This document shows, in pieces, positions 50,930 to 63,544 of a stretch of 64,000 nucleotides of DNA (positions are counted from its first letter, which is position 1; every line of letters starts with the position of its first letter). Under the pieces are notes generated by a model. That model saw only the letters and a list, made by a program, of their open reading frames with translations. It made no database searches and had not been told where the DNA came from. The position numbers and the translations under genes are program-made. Source of the stretch: Oreohelix idahoensis (Eukaryota; Mollusca; Gastropoda; Stylommatophora; Oreohelicidae); contig JAMPIV010006395.1 in assembly GCA_024509875.1 (NCBI GenBank), positions 124,001 through 188,000 of the forward strand, read 5' to 3'.

Positions 50930-51790
50930 TGACAGCAATATAAAGTTGGAGGGACAGACAGTGATATCAAAACAAGAATACACAAGGCAAGAGGAGCTTC
51001 CACATCAGTGAGAAATATTTGGAAATGAAAAGAAATCAAGACCAACACAAAAATGGGAATCTTCTACTCCATCGTCAAGTCAGTCCTAATGTATGGCTTT
51101 GAAACTTAGAGGACTAAAAAAAAAAAAAAAAAAAAAAAGCAACAATCAAGAAAGAAGTTACAGACTTTCATAAATGGGTGGACTGGGTAGAATAGAAGGA
51201 TTGAAATGGCACAACAAAATCACCAATGTGGAACTAATGACAAGAACTAGACAAGTACAAGTGGAACAAAAGACAAGAATATGCTGGCTATGGATAGAAC
51301 ACACACTGAGGAAACCTGATGATAGCATTACAAGCCAGTAACTGTTCTGGAATCCCCAGGGTAGGACCAAAATAAACACACGGAGAAGAAAACTGGAGAC
51401 AGACATGAACATGAGGAAGAAGACATGGAAAAATCATGAGCTGATGGCACAAGACAGGAGGACCTGGCACATGTGTTTGTTGAAGTCATGTGACAGGAGG
51501 ACCTGGCATGTGTTTGTTGAAGTCATGTGACAGGAGGACCTGGCATGTGTTTGTTGAAGTCATGTGACAGGAGGACCTGGCATGTGTTTGTTGAAGTCAT
51601 GTGACAGGAGGACCTGGCATGTGTTTGTTGAAGTCATGTGACAGGAGGACCTGGCATGTGTTTGTTGAAGTCATGTGACAGGAGGACCTGGCATGTGTTT
51701 GTTGAAGTCATGTGACAGGAGGGACCTAGCATGTGTTTGCTGAAGGACTATGTTCCTTGGAGAGTTGAAGGGTAATAATGATGATGATGA
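50930..51790 (+). mobile_element. RTE family A 3' fragment with internal satellite
   Basis: Plus-strand copy of the LINE 3' third: VGGTDSDIKTRI-like sequence, then FETWRT (decayed, with a 24-base A run at 51115-51138), then RRIEGLKWHNKI, RTRQVQVEQK and the 3' end GTAATAATGATGATGATG near 51768-51785. The stretch coding DRRTWHVFVE is amplified into a tandem array at 51465-51740. Confidence 0.8.
51465..51740. repeat. 37-bp tandem array grown inside a LINE end
   Basis: The unit is GAAGTCATGTGACAGGAGGA plus CCTGGCATGTGTTTGTT, with about seven nearly identical copies. The LINE C-terminal codons supply the unit. Confidence 0.95.
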
Positions 51791-51843
51791 AAATGTATGT
51801 GTCCACGTTTCACTAATTACAGGAAGACTTTTAACACTAACCC

Positions 51844-52537
51844 TTAACACATTAACTACCGCAAGCCGCTGTCAGCGGCTCACAAAATAATCACATTTGG
51901 ACCGCAAGCCGCTCAGAGCGCCAATCTAATTTTAGTAATAAAACGAATGAAATATGTACTGAAACACTCCCTGATCTGGTTCGAGATTTTAAGTTTCCAC
52001 CGGAAAACAAATTCCCAAAGCATGGTTGCTGTAGAACAGTGGAAAATTGATATTATGTTCATATTTTTCAGCGTTTTGGGTTAGTTACCAAATCGTGAAA
52101 AACTGTTTACAGTGGCAACTAGTGATAGGACTACAAAAAATGCGTGTACATCTCGTCTAACGACTGAATAGGATAGAAACGTGTTTCAACAATTGACTGA
52201 TAGATCTAGCGACGAGGACAAGAGTGAAAACGGTGTGCACATTGATTGAAATTAGGATTTTGATAGAGATGGGGCGCAAGCAGTTATAATTGTGAAAATA
52301 TTGCAAGTCCTCGGCCATCGGAGGGCCGTTAAATAGCAACAACCTCTATTAGAGTTACAACCAGTGTTTATTGTAATAGTTCATTCATTTATCTTTAAAA
52401 TGACGTGTAATTCATAAAAATCTGTAAACAATTACAAAAACTACAGCTTACTTTGTGCAAACACCTACAGGATAAAAATGGGAAAAAAATTTAATTCAGC
52501 CACAGTGTGTTTTTCAATTCGGTAGTTAATGTGTTAA
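51844..52537. mobile_element. TTAA-bounded miniature element 1
   Basis: Inverted ends CACATTAACTACCG (51848) and CGGTAGTTAATGTG (52533), flanked by TTAA at 51844-51847 and 52534-52537. The inside (686 bp) codes for nothing obvious and has GCCGCTGTCAGCGGC palindromic sequence near its left end. The TTAA flanks suggest mobilisation by a piggyBac-type transposase. Confidence 0.85.
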
Positions 52538-53553
52538 CTCTTTGACTCCGTCATTTTATTCCACCCTGTGCAGTAATTATTTTTTGAAGAATTCTAAACG
52601 GTGAAGTGTACTATCTTTTAGTGTAAATTTTATGTCAATCTTTTCTGTGAACATGTACTTATTATATAGCAAACTGTAGGGATATAGATAAAGAATTGTA
52701 ATATATAGTGTCTTTGGTAGTATTAACACAAGTACGTTCGGTATACTTAAAACATTTTGCATGTAAAATTGAAAAACACTAAAAAGTTAACTGTAGAATA
52801 TGAGCTTACCAAAAACATCAAGGTAATCCATTTACAAAGTAAAAAAACATTGATTATGGCCACAGTTAGTACATTTAGTGTTATTCACACCAGTTTTTAC
52901 TGAGGTCCCTTATAAGAATAAAATAAAGTATGCAATATTGCATTACGTAATTTTCAAACAAATAAAGAAGAATAACATCATATAAAAACTTTTTACATTT
53001 ATTTAATGTTTTAATAGTATCCCTAGCTTCATCTTCTACCAAGAACTAGTGATTAGATGTTACTATAGGTCTAGTTTTGTTGCTTTTCAATCAGCCAGAA
53101 TAGGACTATGCCCACTCATCAACTAAATCTTACATGTCTAGCTTTTCTGCACCAATTCCTTTATTTGACAACAAACTGTGACTACTAAACAATCATCGTC
53201 AATGTCAGCAATGTTTTTAAGTAGTTTGACACAATTATTCGCTTAGGAGACTTAGAAAATGTAAATATAAAGCGTGACATATTTCTGTAGCAATAACAAC
53301 GAAAAACACAAATCGTTACACAAATTGTGAAAATAACATCAAAACACGCACATGTGCTGCTTAACTACACTCAAATTAGTTGTTTAAATAGTAGCGGACA
53401 TCATTCTAAGAGTTTTAAAATATGAACTTCATTAAACAGACAATTTTTGTGGTTTATTCGTGATAAACTAAAAACAACGCTCTGAACATTCTGGTGGCAC
53501 GGCAGTTAAAATTTTGCAACGCTCTAAGTGTTGTTCTGGAGTCAAAGAGTTAA
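52534..53553. mobile_element. TTAA-bounded miniature element 2
   Basis: Inverted ends CTCTTTGACTCC (52538) and GGAGTCAAAGAG (53549), flanked by TTAA at 52534-52537 and 53550-53553. The 1012-bp interior has no gene. The left TTAA is shared with the right end of the previous element, so the two sit back to back. Confidence 0.85.
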
Positions 53554-53559
53554 GACAAG

Positions 53560-54275
53560 AAAAAGGAATGCCTCAAAGAAAATGGATCTGGGTGGGAAAG
53601 ACATCAGACTAAATGGGAAACTAGAATGGAAACAAGCCAATAATTCAAGGATTACCCCATTTATGTTGATATAAAGGGGAATGAGGTAAGTGTGTGTAAT
53701 GTCCACTTACCTATTTAACTTGTATGTAAAAAGCATTTCAAACAAGTCAAATAGATTAGCCTGGACTAACATCAATTGAAGACTAATAAACAATTCATGC
53801 AGATAATACATAGATAGTTCAACAGCACAAGCAAGTCAGATTTTATCTCTTTTCACTATGGCTACCCCTCCACCCAATTACTTGCATCTGACTTTGTTTG
53901 CCTCTCTGAACCCCCACCCTTTTTTCCTTGGCCATAGTTATTTGTATACATTATCTAACACTTCTGGGAAACTCTCATCAATGTACTTCCACCTATATCT
54001 CACCAAAAGTTTGGCTCCAAGAAGCATTTTAGCTTTGTCTTCCTCCTCCTGCACATCTGTGTGAGGAGGCTCTTCCAGTACTCTCGCCTTCCAATGAAGT
54101 TTTTGTTTGATGGCCTGGCCGGACGATGAGAATAAAGATGACAGTTAAGTACAGTTAAATAAGGACAACTCTGTCATGGCTGTAGTCAATGTAAGGATCA
54201 GTATTTCTGTTACTGGTGTACGTGTGTGTTTTTGTTTACAACTGTCACTAGTGCTCGAATGAATTCACCACTATC
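53560..54275. other. Intergenic, nothing recognised
   Basis: No gene, RNA or repeat that I can support. Confidence 0.5.
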
Positions 54276-54279
54276 ATCA

Positions 54280-54460
54280 CAATCTTCTCCATTTTTGCTT
54301 CTTATGGAGCATGGTCCTACCTGCCACTGCAGAAGAAGCTTATGACAAAGCACAAACTCTTGCAGCTTTGGTTTCTGTAACAATCTGTTTCACATTATGA
54401 GGTTGCCAGCCTCATGAACAACCTCATATTAGACACCTTTTATGACACGACTGACTAAGT
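54280..54460 (-). mobile_element. SINE family A copy
   Basis: The reverse complement gives GTTGTTCATGAGGCTGGCAA, CCTCATAATGTGAAACAGAT, CAGGTAGGACCATGCTCCAT and AAGAAGCAAAAATGGAGAAG, ending in GATGATAG. Confidence 0.7.
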
Positions 54461-54559
54461 AGTAGTCATATTCTTTCTGTCTCTTTTGAAACCCCCGATA
54501 ATTACAAGAGGTGCTCGTATGAATAAATTAGAGAAAATGCTGAGAATCAAAAATGACTA

Positions 54560-55400
54560 TTTCATACCTTATGTAAATAATGTTTTATTTATATGATTGT
54601 GTTATGACTGTAAATGATGTCTTAAACTGATAAATCAATTATAACTGTCTTTTTGTAATTTCTTATGCACTTGACTGTGTTCTGTCTTAAACAATGAGTT
54701 ATATAGATAACTATGTTATGTTTGTCTGTGAAGATTGTCTAATGTGCTTGAATAGTTTGTAAATATTGTCTTATGTGAATGATTCATCTGTAAATAATGT
54801 CTTTATGTAGAAAACTAATTAACGATCGTCTTTAATTAATGTCTTTTGTTAGGTCTATCTGTAAATGATACTTTATGTGGATGTCTAGTTTGTAAATAAT
54901 ATCTTATGTAGATACCTCATTTATGGCTAGTTTGTTAATAATGTCTTACATACATGACTATGTTCTGCTTGTCCAGAAATAATGTCTTATGTAGATTACT
55001 CCTTAGTGACTGTCCTTAAACGTCTTACATAGACAGCTGTTACACCTGTCTGTAAGTGATGCTTTATGTAAATGACTAGTTTGTAAAGAATGTCTTATGT
55101 GGATGACTAGATTGCACATAATGTCTTACATACATGACTATGTAATGCCTGTCTATAAATGATGTCTTATGTAAATAATGTCTTATGTAGATATCTATGT
55201 TACAACTGTTTGTTAGTGACACTTTATGTGGTGACTAGTTTGTAAATAACGTCTTACATATGTGAATATGTACACCTATCTGTAAATAATGTCTTATGTT
55301 AATAACTCATTTATGATTGTCTTTAAGCAATGTCTTATTTAGATAACTATGATGTGTTTTTAAACAATGGCATATGCAGGTAATAAAGTTATACCTCTGT
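54560..55400. repeat. Diverged minisatellite, period about 40 bp
   Basis: Some twenty blocks built on GTCTTATGTAGATGACTA and TTTGTAAATAAT with variable spacing. Old and heterogeneous; no gene. Confidence 0.75.
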
Positions 55401-56305
55401 AAATAATTCTGAAAATAGCCTGCCCATAACATGTAATGACTTTGTCAAGATGTAATTTTGAGACGGTGCTATGGTGGTATGCTCCTGGGTGAGCGAGGTT
55501 TATTGGGGGCGTTGTTGGGGCAAACGTGATTGTAATGTTAGTCGAGTTAAAATTTGTGAACTGCATGTGATGTTTGCACGAGCAGCTGAACTCTGATTGT
55601 TATGACATGTGACTAAAGTAGAAGTTATTATTGGCTAGAGTTAGCCTGAGGTATGGAAGGTGAAAAGGTTAGGAAGTTTGTGTAAGGGGAGTTGACCGAT
55701 GTTGCTGAAAGAAATGGACGTTTCCTGATGGTACTCTTGACTGGGAAGAGCTTGTGTCTGTTGTGTGGTTTTAGTTGTTGCAAGGATCGATGTTATTTCT
55801 GATCTTGGAAGTTATCATAGTCCCAGAAGTGAAGTTAGTATTATTTGAGTACTGGTATGTTGTCAAGATAGATTGTTAATTTCATTGTGCTTTTTGGTAT
55901 CGCTGTTGTCAGGGACAAAGGTATGCGTGCAAGCACCTTTTGTCTCATGACAGACTCCAATTATGTACCTCATGTGTGTATGTACAGGGAATATAATATG
56001 CACACCAAATGTAACATTTATGGCACATGTACAACACTTCTGGTAGCACTTGGAGTGGTAGCTAGGACAGTGGTAAGTGAGAACAAAAGAGTCGTAACTT
56101 GAGATGAGCAAGTCTGACCTGTGAGAGGAGAACTCGCTTGCTGTGATTCTTGAGAGCTATGAGGAAGTCAAACCAGGTCCAGATACAGTTGTGATACTCT
56201 ACAGTGGGCAGCACAAAACTGAAGTCATGGACATCCTCAATATTCTTCTCCTTCTGGCCCTAGGAATAGATAAGACAGTCACAGTTATAGCCCCATTTTC
56301 TATTT
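55401..56305. other. Intergenic, nothing recognised
   Basis: Open frames of up to about 80 codons on both strands near 55.9-56.1 kb show no domain. I do not call them genes. Confidence 0.45.
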
Positions 56306-56309
56306 CTGA

Positions 56310-56525
56310 GATGATGATGATTAATTCACTCATCACCTTTCAGCTCCCTGTGGGGCATAGGACCTCAACAAATTCTCACCCAGCCTTCCTGTCCTGTGTC
56401 ATCCATTCAAGTTATTTCTATGTCTTCCTTATATCTCTCATGTGCTTCTCCAATTCTCTTGTTCATGTATTTTTTGTGTGGTTCTCTATTTATCTTACCT
56501 GTCACGAAGTGGATTTAAATTTATA
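56310..56525 (-). mobile_element. RTE family A 3' end fragment
   Basis: On the minus strand it matches the last 200 bases of family A: the CCTATG..CCC..GAGCTGAAAGG block and a run of ATCATCATC at the end. It is badly decayed. Confidence 0.5.
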
Positions 56526-57004
56526 GAGTTTGCCTGAATGAAAGCAAGACCCTAGTATGAGAAAGTCTGAGAAGATAGAATTTAGATGGAAAATGACATG
56601 CCTGTGGACAGATGAGACTATTGGCTCAAGGGCTAGAACCAGGATTTGACTCTCCCCTTGCCGCTTCGTGACTTCAGAAAGGCTATAATCTCACCCTCCT
56701 CTGACTACCTTTAAACACAAGTAGATAAGGTGTATAAAACGACCACAGACATCACTACACAGACAACATAGAGTAAGTATAGTAAAGTGTAGAAGCTGAT
56801 CCAATATATAGTAAATATATATTTATTTACAGAATAAAACATTAAAATACCATCAAACATCAATCAACGAAATAGCGTGCACTGTTGCACAGCCTGAAAA
56901 CAAGTAACAATTAAATTTGATAGACACCAAAAAAAAAGAAAAACCCCAAATCACATTCACTCTTTCTGTCACCCTGCTGAGGAACAATGAAATTGGTTAG
57001 TGAC

Positions 57005-57907
57005 TTAACCTTTAGCACGCGGCATTCTTTTGGCGAAAATAGTCGCCTGCCGCTGCATTCTTTTTCACAGCGTCCCGTTTTTATAGTGGGTGACTTGTAA
57101 TGTCTATAGTTTTTGTGTTTCTTGGTCAATTGCTATCATTTTTGGAATTTATATAAATAAATGAATGGTGAATCTGATGATATAAAATTTGTTTGTGTAC
57201 ATGTTAGATGTGATAGGAAGAGAGGAAAGGAAAGATGAAAAAAACGAAAAAAAAAATTAAAATAATAAAAAATAATTTTTTTTTAATTTTAAAATTTTTA
57301 AAAAATTTAAAAAAAATAACCAACACACGAAGAGTCCATATCCCTTGCATCCCAATGAAAGTCATTTGACCAACAGACCAATACAAATCAAATGACGATC
57401 TTTTCGTTACACCCATCATCAGTAGCAAAGCAACAAACGCCCTCGTCAGCAGTGACATTCGGCCGTAATTCTAAACCTTTCCGATATTCCTAGTCCTAAC
57501 CCCTAAAATTATACATACTAGCAATGCCATTCTACTTTTGTTTCCATCTCAGCCATCAAACATATTCTGAGAACCGATATCAGTGCTTATAAAGACAAAA
57601 ATCTCATCCCCACCGCATGGCGTCAGAATCCAATAAAATTAGAGCGAAAATGGCCGCGTGTTCGATGCCGATTCATTTCGATTTTAAAAATTTACAAAAA
57701 ATAAACGCGGATACACCCATCACTTTTTTAAGATCGGAAACGGAAGCTAACTCTCTTGCAAATAACATTACAACTTAACATCCGGGGCTGAAATCACGTG
57801 TACACAAGTCCTAATGCTAGAAACGATGAAATCCGTAAGGCGACACATGTCGCCTCCAGCGTTCAGAACATAGGTTTCTGCGGGCGACGCAGCGTGCTAA
57901 AGGTTAA
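57005..57907. mobile_element. TTAA-bounded miniature element 3
   Basis: Inverted ends CCTTTAGCACGC (57009) and GCGTGCTAAAGG (57903), flanked by TTAA at 57005-57008 and 57904-57907. The 895-bp interior includes an A/T homopolymer-rich block (57238-57310) and GGCGACACATGTCGCC near the right end. There is no gene. It has the signature of a piggyBac-type non-autonomous element. Confidence 0.85.
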
Positions 57908-60210
57908 ACAACTCTAATCTTGTGGAGCTGTCAACTTTAGCCTCCACTCTCTAATACACCTAAGATTTCTGCTGTCTCAGTCCTGATGACTCTTCCTCAA
58001 CGAACGTCTACACAGCTTCCAACTTGGTAGGCGATATGCGCCGCTAACTAACACCACTGGAAATGCTAAAATAATAGACTTGGAGTAACACAATGGCTCA
58101 GTGTCTATCCTTCGAGTAGATACTGAACAGACCCTTCTGGTCCTATTTTCTCCCGCCTTCTCTCTCTCTCTCTCCTTCTTGGCCTCAGTGTCTCTCTAAT
58201 ACTCGACGACTGATGATGCGGCGTCTCCGTTACGCTCTTCTCTCGGTACTTTCAAGACCCAGGTATTGTAACCCTATCACCTGTTCCTGAATCTGGGGAT
58301 GATGAAGATGGTCGGGTATCAAGCATGTGGTACTTGATTAACTGTCGAAACTCCTCTGCTGCTCAATAGCTTCCCTCTTTTAACCCTCTCCGGATCTAGA
58401 GGAAAAACACAGCCTTGATTTCTGGCTGTAGGCAATTTAAACCAGTCTCGCTGAAGAGTTGAACTTCGCTGCAATAGACCGTTTAGGTTAGGTTCTTTTC
58501 GCTGCTGGCGATACCTCCAGTACTCTGACCCTTTGAGATATGTCCTGTTACCGTGGGTAATTTTGCCTATGGGCAAATTTACGCTCCCCCACTGTTCGCC
58601 GTGACTCACTGAAATTAAAAGAAAATGCGTCTAATGTACCCTAACTCCAACATAACGCATCTCTAACCTAAATCCCCTACTCAATACTTCACTCGTCCTG
58701 TACAACAATACAAAAAATAATATTACCCACGTGGCACTTAAATCTCACTCCTCCTACTCCCCTTCTCTCGTTCTGAAAAACGATACTACTATCCCACGTG
58801 TCTCTTCAATCTCACTCCTTCCCTCTCTCTCAACTTAAATCTGCCAGGTAAACAAAGCCCAGACACCGTCTGACGCATTACGCATGGCTAACCACGTGTC
58901 CAAACATTTCAACTAGGGTAATCCTTTGTCCAAAATTCCCATTACCTTTTAACATTTACACATGCGGTTTCCTGCTTAAGCCCAATTTAAATTACATCTC
59001 GGGACCTCAAGACGCAGCAATAGAGACCGCAGTCAGCGACTCATAGCTTGACTGCCTGCGTCAGGACCAGCGAACCAGAGCTGGTCAAGACCGTGCTCCA
59101 CCTCCACGTGGTGGTCCTGGAAACAGTCTGCAGCAGTGCAGGCTGGCTGAGCGAGTACGGATCGCAATGGGAAGGCAAACCCGGTCCTAAAAATGACGTG
59201 CAGAAGTCGGATGTGTCGACCGAAAGGTGCAGATATCACAGCTACGTTGGAAACAGACACAACGCAACCACCGTCCTTTTCAGGGCGAACGAAGAAGAAG
59301 AAGAAGGAGAAGAAATTACATCTCGCTATAGGAATAGTTTACTCCTCTAAGCAGTATAATTCACTTATAACATATCCACATTTAAGGCACAATAAAAGTA
59401 ACGTACACACAATGGATTTTCCAATAAAATTACATTTGAAAATACACAGGAATAAATGGTGGTTCTACACAACATTCTACAACTATGAGCACACATGTAT
59501 CTCATAACTTCGCACGTTCCTATCTACTGCCAAAATCCTAGAACGAATATGCACACTTTTACATTTACATCGTTCTTCGAAGATAATAATGGATGGCGCT
59601 ACCATTTAAAACTTAAAGTTAATGACCCCGAAGAACTTAACTACGGCCCGAGATTTCTCAAAGAACCCTCTAATAAGTAAAACGATAATAAAATTCCTAC
59701 ATACCAATTTACCGCTGTTTTTCCCACAGTGGAGACGATAAATACGCAGTCGTACGACAGGCACTTAATTCTTCAGCTAGAGAACGATTCCCCCGTCTAA
59801 CTGGCTATTTATACACACAGGGGGCCACCCCCGCGTATTTGTTAAGCTACGCACTCGGGCCAATGGAAACTCTAGAAAAAAATAAACTAACTTCGACCTA
59901 CGCCAATGGATTTGAAAACAACGCGAAAACCGCGTCCAAAAATTGCATCACGTTATGTGACGGCCGCGTGTTTCTGACTTGCGTGCATGAAATGGCGATT
60001 TCCGTAAACAACGAAAATCGCGGAAAATCAGAAGAAAGTAAAACTGGTCGAGTGTAAAATAAACCTACCGTCGTAAAAAGAACCCATTTAATTACCTACC
60101 CAAAAATACCAAACACGATATATATTCAAATGAGAAGAAAAAAATGGTGAAAATTCAAAATAAAAGAACAGAATCGGGCCAGTTGAAAGACAGAATTACA
60201 GTGCAGCATC
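57908..60210. other. Long stretch without recognised features
   Basis: 2.3 kb of mixed composition, more CG-containing than its surroundings. Open frames near 58.3-58.6 kb (minus) and 59.0-59.5 kb (plus) lack domains. It could be an unrecognised transposon body. Confidence 0.45.
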
Positions 60211-60214
60211 ACAT

Positions 60215-60660
60215 TACCCTAGGGGTTCCAGAATAAGGACTGCCGTGTATTGCTATCATCTAGTTTCCTCAAAGTGTGTACAGTATATTTTATTTTCCTC
60301 ACATCTTATTCCACTAGCACTTGTCTGGTTCTTGTCATCAGTTCCACATTAGTGATCTTGTCATCAGTTCACATTAGTGATCTTGTCATCAGTTCCACAT
60401 TAGTGATCTTGTCATCAGTTCCACATTAGTGATCTTGTCATCAGTTCCACATTAGTGATCTTGTCATCAGTTCCACATTAGTGATCTTGTCATCAGTTCC
60501 ACATTAGTGATCTTGTCATCAGTTCCACATTAGTGATCTTGTCATCAGTCCCACATTAGTGATCTTGTCATCCCACTTTAATACGTCTATTCTGCGCAAG
60601 CACCCATTTATAAAAGTCAGTAATTGTAGTCATTTTTTTTTTTTTGTTCTCCATGTGTCA
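60215..60660 (-). mobile_element. RTE family A fragment with internal satellite
   Basis: On the minus strand it matches the LINE segment coding VELMTRTRQVPVEQ and flanks: AGGACTGCCGTGTATTGCTA, then AGCACTTGTCTGGTTCTTGT. A 26-bp piece of it is repeated about nine times at 60335-60570. The match then resumes (CTATTCTGCGCAAGCACCCA). Confidence 0.8.
60335..60570. repeat. 26-bp tandem array grown inside a LINE
   Basis: The unit is AGTTCCACATTAGTGATCTT plus GTCATC, about nine nearly identical copies. The single-copy ancestor is visible in the LINE at about 2410-2435. Confidence 0.95.
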
Positions 60661-60684
60661 CAGCTATAATAGGACTGCTCTATC

Positions 60685-61015
60685 CCTAACTTCATATGCC
60701 TGGTAGGGTTACAAATATTTTAAAAAAACGTAAAGGTACTCCCTTAACAGTCCCTATGCAGAGTAGTGAAGTATTAGAGACTTCACTATAGTAAGTCTGT
60801 ACTTTATGAGGTGGGGTGACCTCAATAGTACCCATGTACAGTTGGGTATAATGCAGCGTGACACCGCCTGGTTTGAAACCAGGTAACTTTGTCTCAGGAA
60901 GCAAGAATTCTAACCACTCTACTACCCACATCCACTCAACCCTTCTGGCAGATACAGTGTTACTAATCCTAGCTCTCCTTTCAAGCCCCAGTAACATACA
61001 GGTGATGATGATAAT
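60685..61015 (-). mobile_element. tRNA-related SINE (family E)
   Basis: The reverse complement has an A-box-like GTAGTAGAGTGGTTAG and, about 30 bases on, a B-box-like GGTTTCAAACC. Near its 5' end it shares CTGTATGTTACTGGGGCTTG and ..GTAACACTGTAT with the LINE leaders at 5.3 and 43.9 kb. It is a composite of a leader block, a tRNA-like head and an unrelated body. Confidence 0.65.
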
Positions 61016-61269
61016 AGCATTAATGAGACAGCATGATGATTAGACAGGAAAACTGTATGATACTACATATCACACTGTGTACTTAGAAAACCTACCTTGT
61101 AACTCACTCGAGCTATGACTTCAGGAATTTTGATGTAGAGAAATGTGTTGTTCTTGGCTGCCCTCTCCTGTGGAGACAATATTACTCATACATAGGCAGG
61201 CCAAATCTAGCAGCCTTAAAGTATGTTACAATGTTCAAATCAAGATGACAATAAAATGTCTAACTTAAA

Positions 61270-61725
61270 CTGTAGATATCCTCAGCAACAAAGTATAATT
61301 CAAAGACAGCATCAGCAATGATGTATCATTCAAAGACAGCATCAGGAACAGAGCATCATTCAAAGACAGCTTTAGGCACAAAGCATCATTCATATACAGC
61401 ATCAATAACAATGTATTATTCAAAGACAACATCAGTAACAATGTATTATTCAAAGATAGCATCAGGAACAAAGCATCATTCAAAGGCAGCATCAGGAACA
61501 AAGCATCATTCAAAAAACAGCATCAGGAACAAAACATCATTCAAAGTCAGCATTAGTAACTAAGTATCATTCAACCTCAGTAACAAATTTTCATTCAAAG
61601 ACAGCAACTAAATATCATTCAGGCCTCACCAACATTAAAATCATTCAAAGACAGCATCAGCAATATAAAGTATCCTTCAAAGACAGCCTCAACAACAAAG
61701 TTTCCTTCAAAGACAGCCTCAAACT
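61270..61725. repeat. 30-bp minisatellite, about 15 copies
   Basis: The unit is AAGCATCATTCAAAGACAGC plus ATCAGGAACA. The period is a multiple of three, so both strands stay open for about 80 codons; those frames are not genes. Confidence 0.9.
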
Positions 61726-62349
61726 AATGCAGGAAGAAGGTCTTAAGTCTCCATTTCCTCTAAAACACTCCCAGAGTGTTGTAGAGGAACCTTGACATTC
61801 CATAAATCAATATCACTGGCTTCTTGACATGCCAAGAGTTACCTCTAAAGACACCGCTTCATTTCCCCTCATTACATCTACTTTTGAAGTTGCAAGTACA
61901 AATAAAGGTAACTATTTCTGTCAAAAACAGAAGGACTTGATATGTGTTATGTCATTTAAACAGCAGTATCAGTTATCTTAAATGATCTGTTGAAAACAAT
62001 AATAGTAGGAGAAGCTGAAGGCAAACAAATAAAAGGAAGATAAAACTGTAAGTGGGAAGATAATATCATGAGAAACAAAAAAGATGTCTATCAAAGTGTA
62101 ACATAAAGGCAAGAGACAGAAGATTCTAGAGATTTATGGCAGCTGATCTTTGACGCAGAGACAGCAGCTGATCTCAAAATATTTTTAAAATGGTTTCTCC
62201 ACAGTTCATTTCACTTTTATTTGTCCACACAAGTCAGCACAAATTAGAACATAAAATATTTTTTTAAACAATGGTTTTTAAAAAATACAGATATATGCAA
62301 AGTCCCACAATAGTAGTCTGATGTGGAACAGCTAGTTTGGGATTGGACT
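61726..62349. other. Intergenic, nothing recognised
   Basis: No coding, RNA or repeat signal that I can support. Confidence 0.5.
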
Positions 62350-62710
62350 GAATTTTATATGGCGAGTCATGAAAACAAAACAAAAAGTTTTCTATTTGTT
62401 TTCTTCTTTACTAACTCAACTTTTTCATCAAAACTGCCTTTGTTAGACATGTCATGTTCTTCTATTGAAAGCTTATTCTTCATCTTCACACACTCTCTGA
62501 CTTCTAATTGAATATTTTTTTCAAAGAAAGCAGTGGTCAGCTTGTGGCTTTTTGCATCTCCATAGAGTTTTTCCAAAAATGATACTGGTGACGGCCATAT
62601 GTGCTTTCTATGTTCCTGATATTTTTGGCATCTCTGAAGCAGATGTTCAGCAGTCATTTTATCGGTGCCACATTTACACTCATCTGTAGTTCCTAAAAGC
62701 TCATTCTATT
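62350..62710 (-). mobile_element. LINE C-terminal fragment (family C), copy 2
   Basis: On the minus strand it encodes DECKCGTDKMTAEHLLQRC, a zinc-knuckle-like C-terminal motif of LINE polyproteins, followed by HRKHIWPSPVSFLEKLYGD, KLTTAFFEKNIQLEVREC and a lysine-rich end. It is a 3' scrap; no RT remains. The same segment lies at 48600-48870. Confidence 0.65.
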
Positions 62711-63540
62711 TTGTACTATTTGTAAAATGAAATATCCATGTATAAACATGGCATGCAGCAAACTGTGGTAACCTAAAAATATGTGGAGAGTTCAACTAAC
62801 AAACAGCTACTAACAGTCTTATACTACAATCAATTAATTCAGTCATTCATTTTCCACTTCGCTCCTTAAGGAGTGTTATGATTAAAATTCATAACGATTA
62901 TGTCAGTATAATAGGCAGCTCAACAGGGCTCCTTTTTTGTTTATTTTTTACGGAGTAACTTATTAATAAAGGAAGTGACGTCATGCCGATATGGTTGTCT
63001 GGCAGACGTGAACAAATTTGAAGCAGAAGTGAGTTGAGCGTCTGCAAGTGAGATGCGGCTTGTGTTAGGAAGTGAGCAGACGTATGTGTTTTGAGCTCCT
63101 GCAGTATTCTGTGTTGTTCCTGAATTATTCCATCACCAGGACATCAATATACTCGGTTGAGGTGTCCCTGGCTTATTCTAGTAAGGAAATGTGTGCCTAT
63201 TCATAAAAATGTCCAAAGGACGATATTAAATAAAGTTTGAATGATTGCCAATGACCAGCGTTTGATAAGGAACGTACTGGACATACATACTACTGCATTT
63301 GCCTTTGGGGCTATATATCTCTTACCATGGAGCTGTTGGTAAAACTTAATAAACTGCATGTTTGTAAAATTGTGAAGGAGGTGCTGGTCCGCTCAGTACA
63401 GTTATGCTGATTTCGTGTTGTGTGACTGTCCCTAGAGTCTACCTTGGCCACGGAGAATATCTCCGGAATATTTAACTATACGACACGTAACAAGGAGCAT
63501 GAAACCATCACTATAACTGGTCCCCCCTTGCAAGGAACCA
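62711..63540. other. Intergenic, nothing recognised
   Basis: No supported gene. An AATAAA-like motif near 63228 is not tied to any exon that I can see. Confidence 0.4.
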
Positions 63541-63544
63541 ACAC

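Noticed and set aside
58319..59507. Open frames of about 75 to 104 codons
   Set aside because: No recognisable domain, no coding context, and overlapping frames on both strands.
61265..61563. Leu/Asn-rich and Lys/His-rich open frames
   Set aside because: Translations of a 30-bp minisatellite.
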